Assembly: GCA_002381565.1 (NCBI GenBank)
Contig: DFWZ01000042.1
Span: forward strand, 1-16,430
DNA length: 16,430 nt
Direction: 5' to 3'
Origin: Gallionella sp. UBA4121
GTDB taxonomy: Bacteria > Pseudomonadota > Gammaproteobacteria > Burkholderiales > Gallionellaceae
A program made the position numbers and the translations under genes. Numbering within the stretch: the first letter of the stretch is position 1; each line of letters begins with the position of its first letter. Shown in pieces: positions 6,383-14,152 of the stretch. The notes below the pieces were generated by a model. The model worked only from the letters and a program-made list of their open reading frames with translations, searched no databases and was not told the DNA's origin.

Positions 6383-6994
6383 TCAAAGGCCGAGCGAGGC
6401 TAACAGGTCGTCCACTTCATCCTGTCCGTTGACGCTTGCTTGATATCCGGGGCCTGCGGTTAATCCCTCAGTGCTGATCAGTGAGTCTTTTGCATTGGGT
6501 GCATATTCTTTGAGAATGTCGAGCAGGATATTTTCGATTTCGACGGCCGCATCAACGATCTTGTTGACCATTTGCCCTGCTACATCACGAAATTCCTGCG
6601 CCTCCATGATTTGCATCAGATTGTGGCGCACTGACTCCTCGGCCATTGCAATCTCGCCCAGTTTCGAGATCGTATCCATAATCAGAGGCTGATGTTCGCT
6701 GAAACTGGTATCGGCAAGGCGCATGGACAGCTCGCTGCAAGTGGCCCTGTTCTGGCTGGCCAGTGGCAGTGATGCTTCTACCGCGCTGATGGTTCTCTCG
6801 GAGGCATCGTGCATGGATTTGTCAATAAAGGACAGTCGCTCGCGCGCATCGGGCATGGTGGATGCCGATTTTTCAAGATGTCGGGTGTGGCCGAGCTCCT
6901 TGAGTATGCGGTGCAGGCGGGCGGTGGCGATGCCGATTTTCTCAACTCTGGCATCGGGCAATATGGTGCGTTTTTTGCGGGTGGCGTCGCTCAT
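6383..6994 (-). CDS. cheZ: chemotaxis protein phosphatase CheZ
   Basis: CheZ dephosphorylates CheY-P and ends flagellar signals. The 203-residue protein (from 6994) matches the family in length and layout: a long helical body, the active-site segment EAQEFRDVAGQMVNKIVD with Asp137 and Gln141 in the D-x3-Q spacing of the catalytic pair, and the C-terminal CheY-binding helix QDEVDDLLASLGL. I prefer the ATG at 6994 (AGGA about 10 bases upstream) over the ATG at 7045, which has no ribosome binding site. It is not next to cheY or other che/flagellar genes here; instead it follows a MazG-like gene by 67 bases on the same strand. The organism is thus probably motile. Confidence 0.88.
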   Translation of the reverse strand: MSDATRKKRTILPDARVEKIGIATARLHRILKELGHTRHLEKSASTMPDARERLSFIDKSMHDASERTISAVEASLPLASQNRATCSELSMRLADTSFSEHQPLIMDTISKLGEIAMAEESVRHNLMQIMEAQEFRDVAGQMVNKIVDAAVEIENILLDILKEYAPNAKDSLISTEGLTAGPGYQASVNGQDEVDDLLASLGL

Positions 6995-7061
6995 CGTTGT
7001 GGGATCCTGAAGATTGTTTTTAATTTTGTCAGTCGGGTGAACCATATGGCGACTATTGTGA

Positions 7062-7418
7062 TCAGTACTCGCTGTATTTTTTTGCGCTGCCGCGAACGAT
7101 ATCCGCCGGGTACTTTACCGCATTTTTTTCCAGCTTAAGCTGTGCGGCTGCCAGCAAATCGACCCCGAGTTTATCCGAAATGCGTACCAGATACAGCAGC
7201 ACGTCAGCCAATTCCTCCTCGACGGCGGTTTTATTTTCCACAGACAGACTGGCTGACTGGGCCGGGGTCAGCCATTGAAAATGCTCCATCAGTTCGGCGA
7301 CTTCCACCATCAACGCCATGCACAGATTTTTTGGCGTATGGAACTGATTCCAGTCGCGTTCATCGGCAAATACGCGCAGCTTATCGCGCAACAGCAGTAA
7401 ATCTGATGACTTGGGCAT
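7062..7418 (-). CDS. MazG-like nucleotide pyrophosphohydrolase
   Basis: A short (118-residue) all-helical MazG-fold protein, closest in style to the single-domain RS21-C6/dCTPase group, which hydrolyse (d)NTPs to monophosphates and clean up the nucleotide pool. The metal-binding pattern is visible: EVAELMEHFQW (Glu39, Glu42) and EEELADVLLYL (Glu68/69, Asp72), followed by a LEKNAVKYP segment with the family Lys-Asn. The start at 7418 has GGAG 7 bases upstream; an in-frame ATG at 7451 adds 11 residues and is less likely. It lies 47 bases after the small unknown gene and 67 before cheZ, probably one operon. The preferred substrate is not predictable. Confidence 0.88.
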   Translation of the reverse strand: MPKSSDLLLLRDKLRVFADERDWNQFHTPKNLCMALMVEVAELMEHFQWLTPAQSASLSVENKTAVEEELADVLLYLVRISDKLGVDLLAAAQLKLEKNAVKYPADIVRGSAKKYSEY

Positions 7419-7465
7419 CTCAGAACTCCGGTGCACAGGGACTTCTGCCATTGTATTGCGGCATG

Positions 7466-7669
7466 CTAGCGTTGATAAGCGTACATTTTTTTCAGGAACA
7501 TTTCCGCATCAATCGAGATCATTTCCGCTGGCATGACCTTCCTGCTCTCGGTGCATGACTGTAGAGCCAAGGCAGGATTCCAGCCCGCGCACATGACCTC
7601 ATCACTGTAGGCGATCGAATCGCTGTATTCGATTTCGCAACTGCTCATATCCATAATCACGGTACTCAT
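7466..7669 (-). CDS. unrecognised 67-residue protein
   Basis: I do not recognise this protein. It is short, mildly acidic and has three cysteines (residues 11, 27 and 39) in no familiar metal-binding spacing; no signal peptide or membrane segment is visible. Support for a real gene comes from an excellent ribosome binding site (GGAGG, 6 bases before the ATG) and from its place directly upstream of the MazG-like gene on the same strand. The 108 bases between it and queF may hold the promoter for this gene set. Confidence 0.6.
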   Translation of the reverse strand: MSTVIMDMSSCEIEYSDSIAYSDEVMCAGWNPALALQSCTESRKVMPAEMISIDAEMFLKKMYAYQR

Positions 7670-7777
7670 CTCACACCTCCGGCAGTTTGGGTTATGGGCG
7701 AGTGCCCTGTATCTTTGTTATCGGCGCCAACGGCCAAATGTTTAGTGCCGGGGCTGAGAAATTTTCAGGCTACAGTT

Positions 7778-8197
7778 CTACCCGCGTGTATTCGACTGGC
7801 TGCCGAATTCGCTGAGCTCGACGAAGGGTGCGGGTTGCCAGCCGGGTTGGCGATGTTCGGCGACGACATTGGTGAATATGCCGCCGCGAACAAAGAACTT
7901 GGCTGTCAGCCGCATGAAGCGGGGCTGGGTGGCTTTGATCAGATCGTCGAGTATGCGGTTGGTGACATCTTCGTGAAAATGCCCTTCATCGCGGAATGAC
8001 CACATATACAGCTTCAGGCTCTTCAATTCGACGCACTGCTGGTCTGCGATGTAATCGAGAATCAGCGTGGCAAAATCCGGCTGGCCGGTCTTGGGGCACA
8101 GGCAGGTGAACTCGGGAATTTCCATGTGGATGTGGTAATCGCGCAGCGTATTGGGGTTCGCAAAGGTTTCCAGCGCTTTGATGGGTCGGGTCGTCAT
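7778..8197 (-). CDS. queF: NADPH-dependent 7-cyano-7-deazaguanine reductase QueF
   Basis: QueF reduces preQ0 to preQ1 with two NADPH, a step of queuosine tRNA modification. The protein (139 residues from 8197) is the short, single-domain YkvM type. The hallmark PEFTCLCPKTGQPDFATL carries the catalytic Cys34 that forms the thioimide with substrate and the general acid Asp41, seven residues apart as in the family. The QueF signature ELKSLKLYMWSFRDEGHFHED follows (in pieces: ELKSLKLY, SFRDEGHFHED). An in-frame ATG at 8230 gives a longer N-terminus, but the MTTRPIKALETF start fits the family better; neither has a clear ribosome binding site. It is divergent from smc; no other que genes are in the window. 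Confidence 0.93.
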   Translation of the reverse strand: MTTRPIKALETFANPNTLRDYHIHMEIPEFTCLCPKTGQPDFATLILDYIADQQCVELKSLKLYMWSFRDEGHFHEDVTNRILDDLIKATQPRFMRLTAKFFVRGGIFTNVVAEHRQPGWQPAPFVELSEFGSQSNTRG

Positions 8198-8215
8198 TTG
8201 ATGGGTGGCTTGGGT

Positions 8216-8221
8216 TAAAAT
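8216..8221 (+). promoter_or_regulatory. candidate -10 box for smc
   Basis: GGTTAAAATG contains TAAAAT, a common -10 form. It would start the smc transcript near 8228, about 24 bases before the TTG start codon. The box lies just upstream of the chosen queF start, and no good -35 is visible at the usual distance. Confidence 0.3.
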
Positions 8222-8251
8222 GATGCACATTATATCGCTGCGACTGCCAAA

Positions 8252-11200
8252 TTGCGTCTTTCACAAATCAAGTTAGCCGGATTTAAATCCTTCGTTGACC
8301 CCACACACATTCATTTGCCGGGGCAGATCGTCGGCGTGGTGGGCCCCAACGGCTGCGGAAAATCGAATGTGATCGATGCCTTGCGCTGGGTGCTGGGTGA
8401 GTCACGTGCGCAGGCCTTGCGCGGTGAGAGCATGCAGGATGTGATCTTCAATGGTTCGGGCAAGCGCAAGCCTGTGTCGCGTGCCAGTGTGGAACTGGTG
8501 TTCGATAACCAGTTTGGCAAGGCCGCCGGTCAGTGGTCAAGCTATGCGGAAATTTCTATCGGGCGCGTGTTGCAGCGCAACGGCGAATCCAGTTACTTCA
8601 TCAATAATCAGAAGGTCAGACGCCGCGATATCACAGATATATTTCTGGGCACGGGGCTGGGCGCGCGCGCCTATGCCATCGTCGAACAGGGCATGATCTC
8701 GCGCATCATCGAGGCCAAACCTGAAGAATTACGCGTGTTTCTCGAAGAGGCGGCGGGTGTTTCAAAATACCGTGACCGCCGCAAAGACACGGCGTTGCGA
8801 CTGTCGGATACGCGCGACAACCTGCTGCGGGTCGGTGACATCCTGCAGGAGTTGGACAGGCAGCTTGAGCGTCTGAGTGGGCAAGCCGAGGTGGCGAGGC
8901 AATATCGCACGCTGGAGGCACAGCGCGATACTAAACAGCAGTTACTCTGGCTGTTAAAAAAGCAGGAAGCCTGCGCGCTGCGAGACAGGTTTGCCGTGAA
9001 TATTGAGCAAATGCGCACCGAACTGGAAGCTAAAACCGCAGGATTACGCGATATTGAAAACCGGCTGGAACATTTGCGCAACCAGCATTTCGTGTTGTCT
9101 GATGCGCTGCATGCCAGGCAGGGTGAGCTATACAGCGTGAATGCAGATATTGCCGGACTCGAACAGCAGATCAAGCATGCAGCCCTGCAACAGCAGCGGC
9201 TGACGCTGCAAATTGATACTGCCGCACGGCAAATTGAACAGCAGCAACAGCAAAAAGATCAGGCGACCAGTCTGCTGGAACACTGGCGGGGGCAGCAGGA
9301 AGAGGCGCAGATAAAGCTGCTTGAAGCCGAGCAAAACGCACAAGGCGGGAGTCTGCCCCAGGCGGAAGAGGCGGCGCGCGCAGCGCGTGAGCGATATAAC
9401 GGATTGCAGCGGGAGCAGTTAAAGTCCCAGCAGCAACTTCAACTGGCCCAGACACAGCATGACAACCTGCTTCGCAACCTCCAGCAACTGGAGGCCCGCC
9501 GCTCTCGTCTGTTGCAGGAGCTGGACAATCTGCCGCGTCCCGATAGTCTGTTGCTGCAACAGGCGCAGGAGGAGTTCGCTGAAGTTGAAATGGAGCACGG
9601 GGCACTCGAGGAGCGTCTGGCGAACTATCTGACGCTGCTGCCACAGGCGGATCAAACGATGCAACAGCTGCGTGCCGTTTTGCAACAACAGGAACGGCAG
9701 GGGGCGCAGACCGAGGCGCGCATGCATGCACTGCTGCAATTGCAGCGGCAACTGGATAACGACAAAAATTTACAGGACTGGCTGGAGCAGCATGGCCTGG
9801 ATGGCTTGCCGCATCTTTGGCAATCCATACGCATCAGAAGCGGCTGGGAAAACGCGCTGGAGGCGGTGTTGCGCGAACGGATCAACGCCTTGCCGCTGCC
9901 TGCGGGTACACTGCGCGATGCACCGCCGGCCAGGCTTGCGCTGTATGAGCCGTCCGGCGAGGCGGCTGCTGTCGCAGCACAAGGGACCGTTGGCGCAGGG
10001 CAGTTGATCCCGTTGTTCGGCTACGTGCAATGTCAAAACGAGCAGGTGGTCCCGGCAATGCGCGAGTGGCTGGCATCCATTTATGTCGTGGACGACATGA
10101 CCCAGGGTTTAGCCGGGCGTGCGCAGTTGCCGGGAGGTGGCTGGTTCGTCACGCCCGAAGGTCATCTGATCGGCATGCACAGCGTGCTGTTCCATGCGCC
10201 GGACAGTCAGTTACATGGCGTGCTGACCCGGCAGTGCGAAATTGAACAGCTGGAACATGATTTGGATGTCCACACGCAGGGGCTTGTGAGTTTTCAGCAG
10301 CAGCTGGCAGAGGCTGAACAACGCTATAAAGCAATTGAGGTGGAAATTCCTCCGTTGCGCAGTCTGGTCAATGCATCCGGGCTGCGCCAGCACGCGCTGC
10401 AGATGCAGATTCTCAAGCTGAATCAGGCGCATGAGCGAAGTTTTGAACGCGGCTTGCAGATAGAGACGGAACTGGTGGAAGTGGTGGAGTTGCTGGATGC
10501 TGAGCAAGCCCATCGGCAAGAGGTCATCGTGCAGATGGCCATGCTGCGCGAGGAGGCCGCGATTTGTCTGTTGCAGGTCGAGGAGGCGCAACGTCATGAC
10601 CTTGAACAGGAAATGGCCTTACGTGAACAGCGGACACGTACACAGCAGGTGCAACATGCACTGCAGGAAGCGCATTTCTTCTCCCGGACTTGCCTTGATA
10701 AAATCACCGATTTGAACGTAAATATCCAGCGTATCTCGGATGTTCTGACGCACGCTGAACAAGGCCTGGCGCAGTTGCGAGCCGAGTTATCCGGTTGTGG
10801 CGACCATCTGGCTTCCCAGTCATTGCAGGATGCCCTGCAAGTTCGCTTTGACGCAGAGCAGGCTTTAGGCTGCGCACGGGCGCAGCTGGAAGCTGCTGCG
10901 GGAGATCTGCAAGCCCTGGAGCAGGAACGCATGTCTTGTGAGCATCAGTTGACTCAGCTGCGCGAGCGGCTTAATGAATACGCGCTCAAGGAGCAGGAGG
11001 CGCGTTTGTATTCTGAGCAATGGGCTGTGCAGTTGCAGGGCGTGGATGAGGCACCGCTAATGCCGCTGTTGGCAGGCGCCAACCCCGGTCAGCTGCAGCA
11101 CGAACTGACGCAATTGGGCAACGCGATTGACGCGCTGGGTGCGGTGAACCTAGCCGCGCTCGAAGAGCTGCAAGCGGCATCTGAGCGCAAGCTTTATCTG

Positions 11201-11782
11201 GATGCTCAGACTCAGGATCTGCAAGAGGCGATGGCGACGCTGGAAGAGGCCATTCGCCACATAGACCGCGAGTCGCGGGATCTCTTGATGAATACCTTCA
11301 ATCAGGTCAATTTGCAGTTGGCCGAGCTCTTTCCCATTCTGTTCGCGGGAGGGGACGCGCGGCTGGTGCTGACCGGCGAGGAAATACTCGATGGTGGCGT
11401 GCAGGTGATGGCGCAGCCGCCCGGCAAGAAGAACAGTTCTATCCATTTGCTCTCCGGAGGGGAAAAGGCATTGACCGCCATCGCGCTGATATTTTCCTTG
11501 TTTCAGCTCAATCCTGCGCCATTTTGTCTGCTCGATGAAGTGGACGCGCCGCTTGACGATACCAATACCGAACGGCTATGCGCGCTGGTCAGAAAAATGG
11601 CGCTGCACACCCAGTTCGTGTTTATCAGTCACAACAAGATTGCGATGGAAATGGCGCATCAGTTGATCGGCGTGACCATGCAGGAGAAGGGCGTTTCCAA
11701 GGTGGTGTCGGTGGATATCGAAGCGGCGCTGCATATGCGCGACGAGAATGTTGTATCCGGGTTAAATAATCAGGAAATTTAA
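8252..11782 (+). CDS. smc: chromosome segregation ATPase SMC
   Basis: SMC is the core of bacterial condensin, a dimer that compacts and separates chromosomes together with ScpA and ScpB. The 1176-residue length is typical. Domains in order: N-terminal head starting RLSQIKLAGFKSF with Walker A GPNGCGKS at residues 31-38; a long Gln/Leu/Glu-rich coiled coil to about residue 500; a hinge at about 500-660 (ENALEAVLRERINALPL, then GGWFVTPEGHLIG); a returning coiled coil to about 1020; the C-terminal head with signature LLSGGEKALTAIAL (near 1065) and Walker B PFCLLDEVDAPLDD (near 1090). The start codon is TTG; no ATG or GTG precedes it in frame before a gap, and RLSQIKL aligns with the usual SMC N-terminus. 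There is no clear ribosome binding site. The usual betaproteobacterial downstream partners zipA and ligA are absent. Confidence 0.97.
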   Translation: MRLSQIKLAGFKSFVDPTHIHLPGQIVGVVGPNGCGKSNVIDALRWVLGESRAQALRGESMQDVIFNGSGKRKPVSRASVELVFDNQFGKAAGQWSSYAEISIGRVLQRNGESSYFINNQKVRRRDITDIFLGTGLGARAYAIVEQGMISRIIEAKPEELRVFLEEAAGVSKYRDRRKDTALRLSDTRDNLLRVGDILQELDRQLERLSGQAEVARQYRTLEAQRDTKQQLLWLLKKQEACALRDRFAVNIEQMRTELEAKTAGLRDIENRLEHLRNQHFVLSDALHARQGELYSVNADIAGLEQQIKHAALQQQRLTLQIDTAARQIEQQQQQKDQATSLLEHWRGQQEEAQIKLLEAEQNAQGGSLPQAEEAARAARERYNGLQREQLKSQQQLQLAQTQHDNLLRNLQQLEARRSRLLQELDNLPRPDSLLLQQAQEEFAEVEMEHGALEERLANYLTLLPQADQTMQQLRAVLQQQERQGAQTEARMHALLQLQRQLDNDKNLQDWLEQHGLDGLPHLWQSIRIRSGWENALEAVLRERINALPLPAGTLRDAPPARLALYEPSGEAAAVAAQGTVGAGQLIPLFGYVQCQNEQVVPAMREWLASIYVVDDMTQGLAGRAQLPGGGWFVTPEGHLIGMHSVLFHAPDSQLHGVLTRQCEIEQLEHDLDVHTQGLVSFQQQLAEAEQRYKAIEVEIPPLRSLVNASGLRQHALQMQILKLNQAHERSFERGLQIETELVEVVELLDAEQAHRQEVIVQMAMLREEAAICLLQVEEAQRHDLEQEMALREQRTRTQQVQHALQEAHFFSRTCLDKITDLNVNIQRISDVLTHAEQGLAQLRAELSGCGDHLASQSLQDALQVRFDAEQALGCARAQLEAAAGDLQALEQERMSCEHQLTQLRERLNEYALKEQEARLYSEQWAVQLQGVDEAPLMPLLAGANPGQLQHELTQLGNAIDALGAVNLAALEELQAASERKLYLDAQTQDLQEAMATLEEAIRHIDRESRDLLMNTFNQVNLQLAELFPILFAGGDARLVLTGEEILDGGVQVMAQPPGKKNSSIHLLSGGEKALTAIALIFSLFQLNPAPFCLLDEVDAPLDDTNTERLCALVRKMALHTQFVFISHNKIAMEMAHQLIGVTMQEKGVSKVVSVDIEAALHMRDENVVSGLNNQEI

Positions 11783-11841
11783 GTTCGAAAGTGTCATAAC
11801 GCTGACCTATTCCGGTTATTATCACGACGATTAAAATTTAG

Positions 11842-11855
11842 CCCGAAAGTTCGGG
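11842..11855. repeat. short hairpin abutting the ribosome binding site of the next gene
   Basis: CCCGAA (11842-11847) and TTCGGG (11850-11855) form a perfect stem; with a folded RNA the innermost pairs would open to give an AAGT loop. The right arm runs into the G-rich ribosome binding site (GGGGAG ending at 11860), so folding could mask it. A related GTTCGAAAGTG sequence lies 58 bases upstream, and a TAAAAT box sits at 11832-11837. Confidence 0.4.
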
Positions 11856-11865
11856 GGGAGAAACT

Positions 11866-12534
11866 ATGCAGCAACCAAGGTCAGTCGACCAAGTTCAACG
11901 CAACTACTACGATATTGATAATAATGCCGAGTTGGCGCTGGAAGTTTTTAATGCTTACTATCGCACGCTCAATCATTCCGGGAAGTTTTACGATGAATTC
12001 CCTGATTTTTTTCTGGTAAAACCCGGCGTGCTGGAAGGCCGGGAAATTGCAACGCGTTCATCTGATCAGTTATTGCTCGACGATAGTATCAAGTGGGCCC
12101 GTGCACGCAATGGCTATATTGGCGTCTCGAAGCACCGCAACCCCAAGCTGGGCTATTATTGGCTGGAGCTGTCTGTGGCGCCCTTCATGCTGGGCGATAC
12201 AGTCACGGCGGACAATAAGGGCGAATTTTTCTTCATACTCACCAAATTTATAGAATTTACCAAGCAGTATCCGAAAATATACGGCAATTTGACAGCAGAT
12301 ATCGACACGGATAAAGACCTCGCCCTGATGTTCAACGGGATCAGCAGGATGGCTGAGCGTCTGAAAGAAACTTTAAAAATATATCCGGAAGAAATGCTGG
12401 TGTCATTCAATCCAAAATGGCCGATCACGCAATTTCAAAAGATGCTGCATTCGCTCAAGGAAAATGATCAGGAATGGTGCGAGTTGTTCTTTGAGTATCT
12501 GATTTATGTGATGGGTAATAAATCTAAGAGTTAG
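11866..12534 (+). CDS. unrecognised 222-residue cytoplasmic protein
   Basis: I do not recognise this protein. It has no signal peptide or membrane helix. It is rich in aromatic residues (Tyr, Phe, Trp), with segments such as LALEVFNAYYRTL, KLGYYWLELSVAPFML and EWCELFFEYLIYVMG, suggesting a compact mixed alpha/beta domain followed by a helical C-terminus. The start is firm: GGGGAG lies 6 bases before the ATG. By eye the gene is more AT-rich than smc, and it takes the place where zipA or ligA might be expected. Its 3' end overlaps the Smr-domain gene on the other strand by 11 bases. A hairpin next to its ribosome binding site hints at translational control; that is inference. Confidence 0.8.
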   Translation: MQQPRSVDQVQRNYYDIDNNAELALEVFNAYYRTLNHSGKFYDEFPDFFLVKPGVLEGREIATRSSDQLLLDDSIKWARARNGYIGVSKHRNPKLGYYWLELSVAPFMLGDTVTADNKGEFFFILTKFIEFTKQYPKIYGNLTADIDTDKDLALMFNGISRMAERLKETLKIYPEEMLVSFNPKWPITQFQKMLHSLKENDQEWCELFFEYLIYVMGNKSKS

Positions 12535-13030
12535 TTTTCAACAGAATGAGCACTGCACCGCTGCCGCCAGCTCCAGGTGAGGCTGCGCAAAAAGCCATTA
12601 CCTGCGGGTGTTGAGTCAGCCAGTGGCGTGTCTGTGTACGCAAAACAGCCTCTCCCCCCTGACTGTTGATCCCCTTGCCATGTATCACCAGCACACAGCG
12701 CAACCGGTGCAGCATGGCTTCGAACAGAAATTGCTGTAACAGTATGCGTGCCGCATCGACAGAGCTGCCGTGCAGGTCCAGACTGTCCTGAACGGCGTAG
12801 CGCCGCAATCGGCGCAATGTCAGGCGGGATATGCCATTGCTCAGATAGTCTTCCGGCGAATCGTCATGGCAAGAATCGGACAGCGTGTCGGGTAGCGTGT
12901 GGCTTGAGGCCGTGACTCGGACTCTGGCCTGGGTTGCGGGTTGAGGAGGGGAGATGCGGTTTTGTTCCGCCAGCGGCGTGACATTGCCGATTGCCGCGCG
13001 GAACAATGCCGCATCCTCTTTGCTAGCCAT
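12524..13030 (-). CDS. Smr (MutS2 C-terminal-like) domain protein
   Basis: The 168-residue protein has a disordered, polar N-terminal half (Ser/Pro/Gln-rich, about residues 1-70) followed by a Smr domain at about 80-165. Domain marks are SLDLHGSSVDAARILLQQFL, the LVIHGKGINSQGG segment corresponding to the family's conserved Gly-rich TGxGxH-like loop, and a C-terminal strand GGSGAVLILLK. Smr domains are nucleases or nicking endonucleases acting on DNA or RNA, seen in DNA recombination control and ribosome rescue. It lies 69 bases downstream of trxB on the same strand and may be co-transcribed. It has no clear ribosome binding site, and its end overlaps the convergent gene by 11 bases. Confidence 0.88.
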   Translation of the reverse strand: MASKEDAALFRAAIGNVTPLAEQNRISPPQPATQARVRVTASSHTLPDTLSDSCHDDSPEDYLSNGISRLTLRRLRRYAVQDSLDLHGSSVDAARILLQQFLFEAMLHRLRCVLVIHGKGINSQGGEAVLRTQTRHWLTQHPQVMAFCAASPGAGGSGAVLILLKTNS

Positions 13031-13099
13031 TGTTGAGTTATTGAGTTCCTGTTATTGGTTGCAGAAAAAAACAGTTGTCCACTGCGTGGACTGAGATTT

Positions 13100-14056
13100 T
13101 TACAGTTTTCCGATCGAGGCCAGGTACTTGTCCGCATCCAGCGCTGCCATGCAGCCGGTCGCCGCACTGGTGACGGCCTGACGGTAAATTTGATCCTGTA
13201 CATCGCCTGCGGCGAACACGCCTGAAATACTGGCCGCTGTGGCATTGCCGGCCGATCCTCCGCGCGTCTGGATGTAGCCGTTATCCATTTCCAGCTGTCC
13301 GGCAAATATGTCGGTATTCGGTTTGTGACCGATGGCGATGAACACGCCGGTCAGCGCGATATCCTGTTTTTCTCCGCTTTGCACATTTTTGACGCGCATG
13401 CCGGTGACGCCGCTGGCGTCGCCCAGCACTTCATCCAGCGTGCTGTTCAGTTGCAGGGTGATTTTCCCCTCTGCTACTTTTTCCATCAGATGGTCGATCA
13501 TGATGCGTTCTGCGCGGAAGGTGTCGCGGCGGTGTACCAGCGTGACATGCCTGGCAATGTTCGACAGGTACATCGCTTCCTCCACGGCGGTATTGCCGCC
13601 ACCGATCACCGCGACATTCTGGCCGCGGTAGAAGAATCCGTCGCAGGTCGCGCATCCCGAAACGCCGCGCCCCATAAATTCCTGTTCTGTGGGCAGGCCT
13701 AAGTATTGTGCGGATGCGCCGGTGCAGATAATCAGTGCGTCGCAGGTATAGCTGCCCGCGTCACCGATCAGCTGGAAGGGTTTTTGTTGCAGTTTGACAG
13801 TGTGTATGTGATCGGAAATGATCTGCGTATTGAAGCGTTCGGCGTGCTGCTGGAAACGCGCCATCAGTTCCGGTCCTTGTACGCCCATGACGTCGGCAGG
13901 CCAGTTATCGACTTCGGTGGTGGTCATCAGCTGGCCGCCTTGTGCCATGCCTGTGATCAGCACGGGACCCAGGTTGGCGCGCGCCGCATACACGGCAGCG
14001 GTGTATCCGGCAGGTCCTGAACCCAGAATAATTAGACGATGATGTTGAGTGGTCAT
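13100..14056 (-). CDS. trxB: thioredoxin-disulfide reductase
   Basis: TrxB reduces thioredoxin using NADPH through FAD and a redox disulfide. The 318-residue length is standard. Motifs in order: FAD-binding GSGPAG at 12-17 followed by YAARANLGP; GQLMTTTEVDNWP; redox-active CATC at 135-138; NADPH-binding GGGNTA at 152-157 and HRRDTFRA near 174-181, whose arginines fit NADPH specificity; and the C-terminal FAD segment GVFAAGDVQDQIYRQAVTSAATG. All key residues are present. The ribosome binding site is weak. It is divergent from mltB with a 96-base gap and is followed by the Smr-domain gene. Confidence 0.97.
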   Translation of the reverse strand: MTTQHHRLIILGSGPAGYTAAVYAARANLGPVLITGMAQGGQLMTTTEVDNWPADVMGVQGPELMARFQQHAERFNTQIISDHIHTVKLQQKPFQLIGDAGSYTCDALIICTGASAQYLGLPTEQEFMGRGVSGCATCDGFFYRGQNVAVIGGGNTAVEEAMYLSNIARHVTLVHRRDTFRAERIMIDHLMEKVAEGKITLQLNSTLDEVLGDASGVTGMRVKNVQSGEKQDIALTGVFIAIGHKPNTDIFAGQLEMDNGYIQTRGGSAGNATAASISGVFAAGDVQDQIYRQAVTSAATGCMAALDADKYLASIGKL

Positions 14057-14139
14057 GATGGTGTTCTCAGTAGGTTGGGCTGGTTGTCCAGCAACAGACG
14101 AAATTTACCAGCAATGACGGTAATCTGTCGAGCATAGGT

Positions 14140-14145
14140 TAAAAT
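14140..14145 (+). promoter_or_regulatory. candidate -10 box very close to the mltB start
   Basis: GGTTAAAATT contains TAAAAT only 7 bases before the mltB ATG. If used, transcription would begin at about the start codon, giving a leaderless or nearly leaderless mRNA. No strong -35 is seen; an upstream promoter is equally possible. Confidence 0.25.
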
Positions 14146-14152
14146 TCGGGCC

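Noticed and set aside
9171..9731. A 186-codon Ala/Pro-rich minus-strand frame inside smc.
   Set aside because: It is a mirror image of the Gln/Leu/Ala-rich coiled-coil codons of smc, a common artefact in GC-rich coiled-coil genes.
13325..13702. A 125-codon plus-strand frame opposite trxB.
   Set aside because: trxB on the minus strand has every catalytic motif; the opposite frame has no ribosome binding site or recognisable feature.
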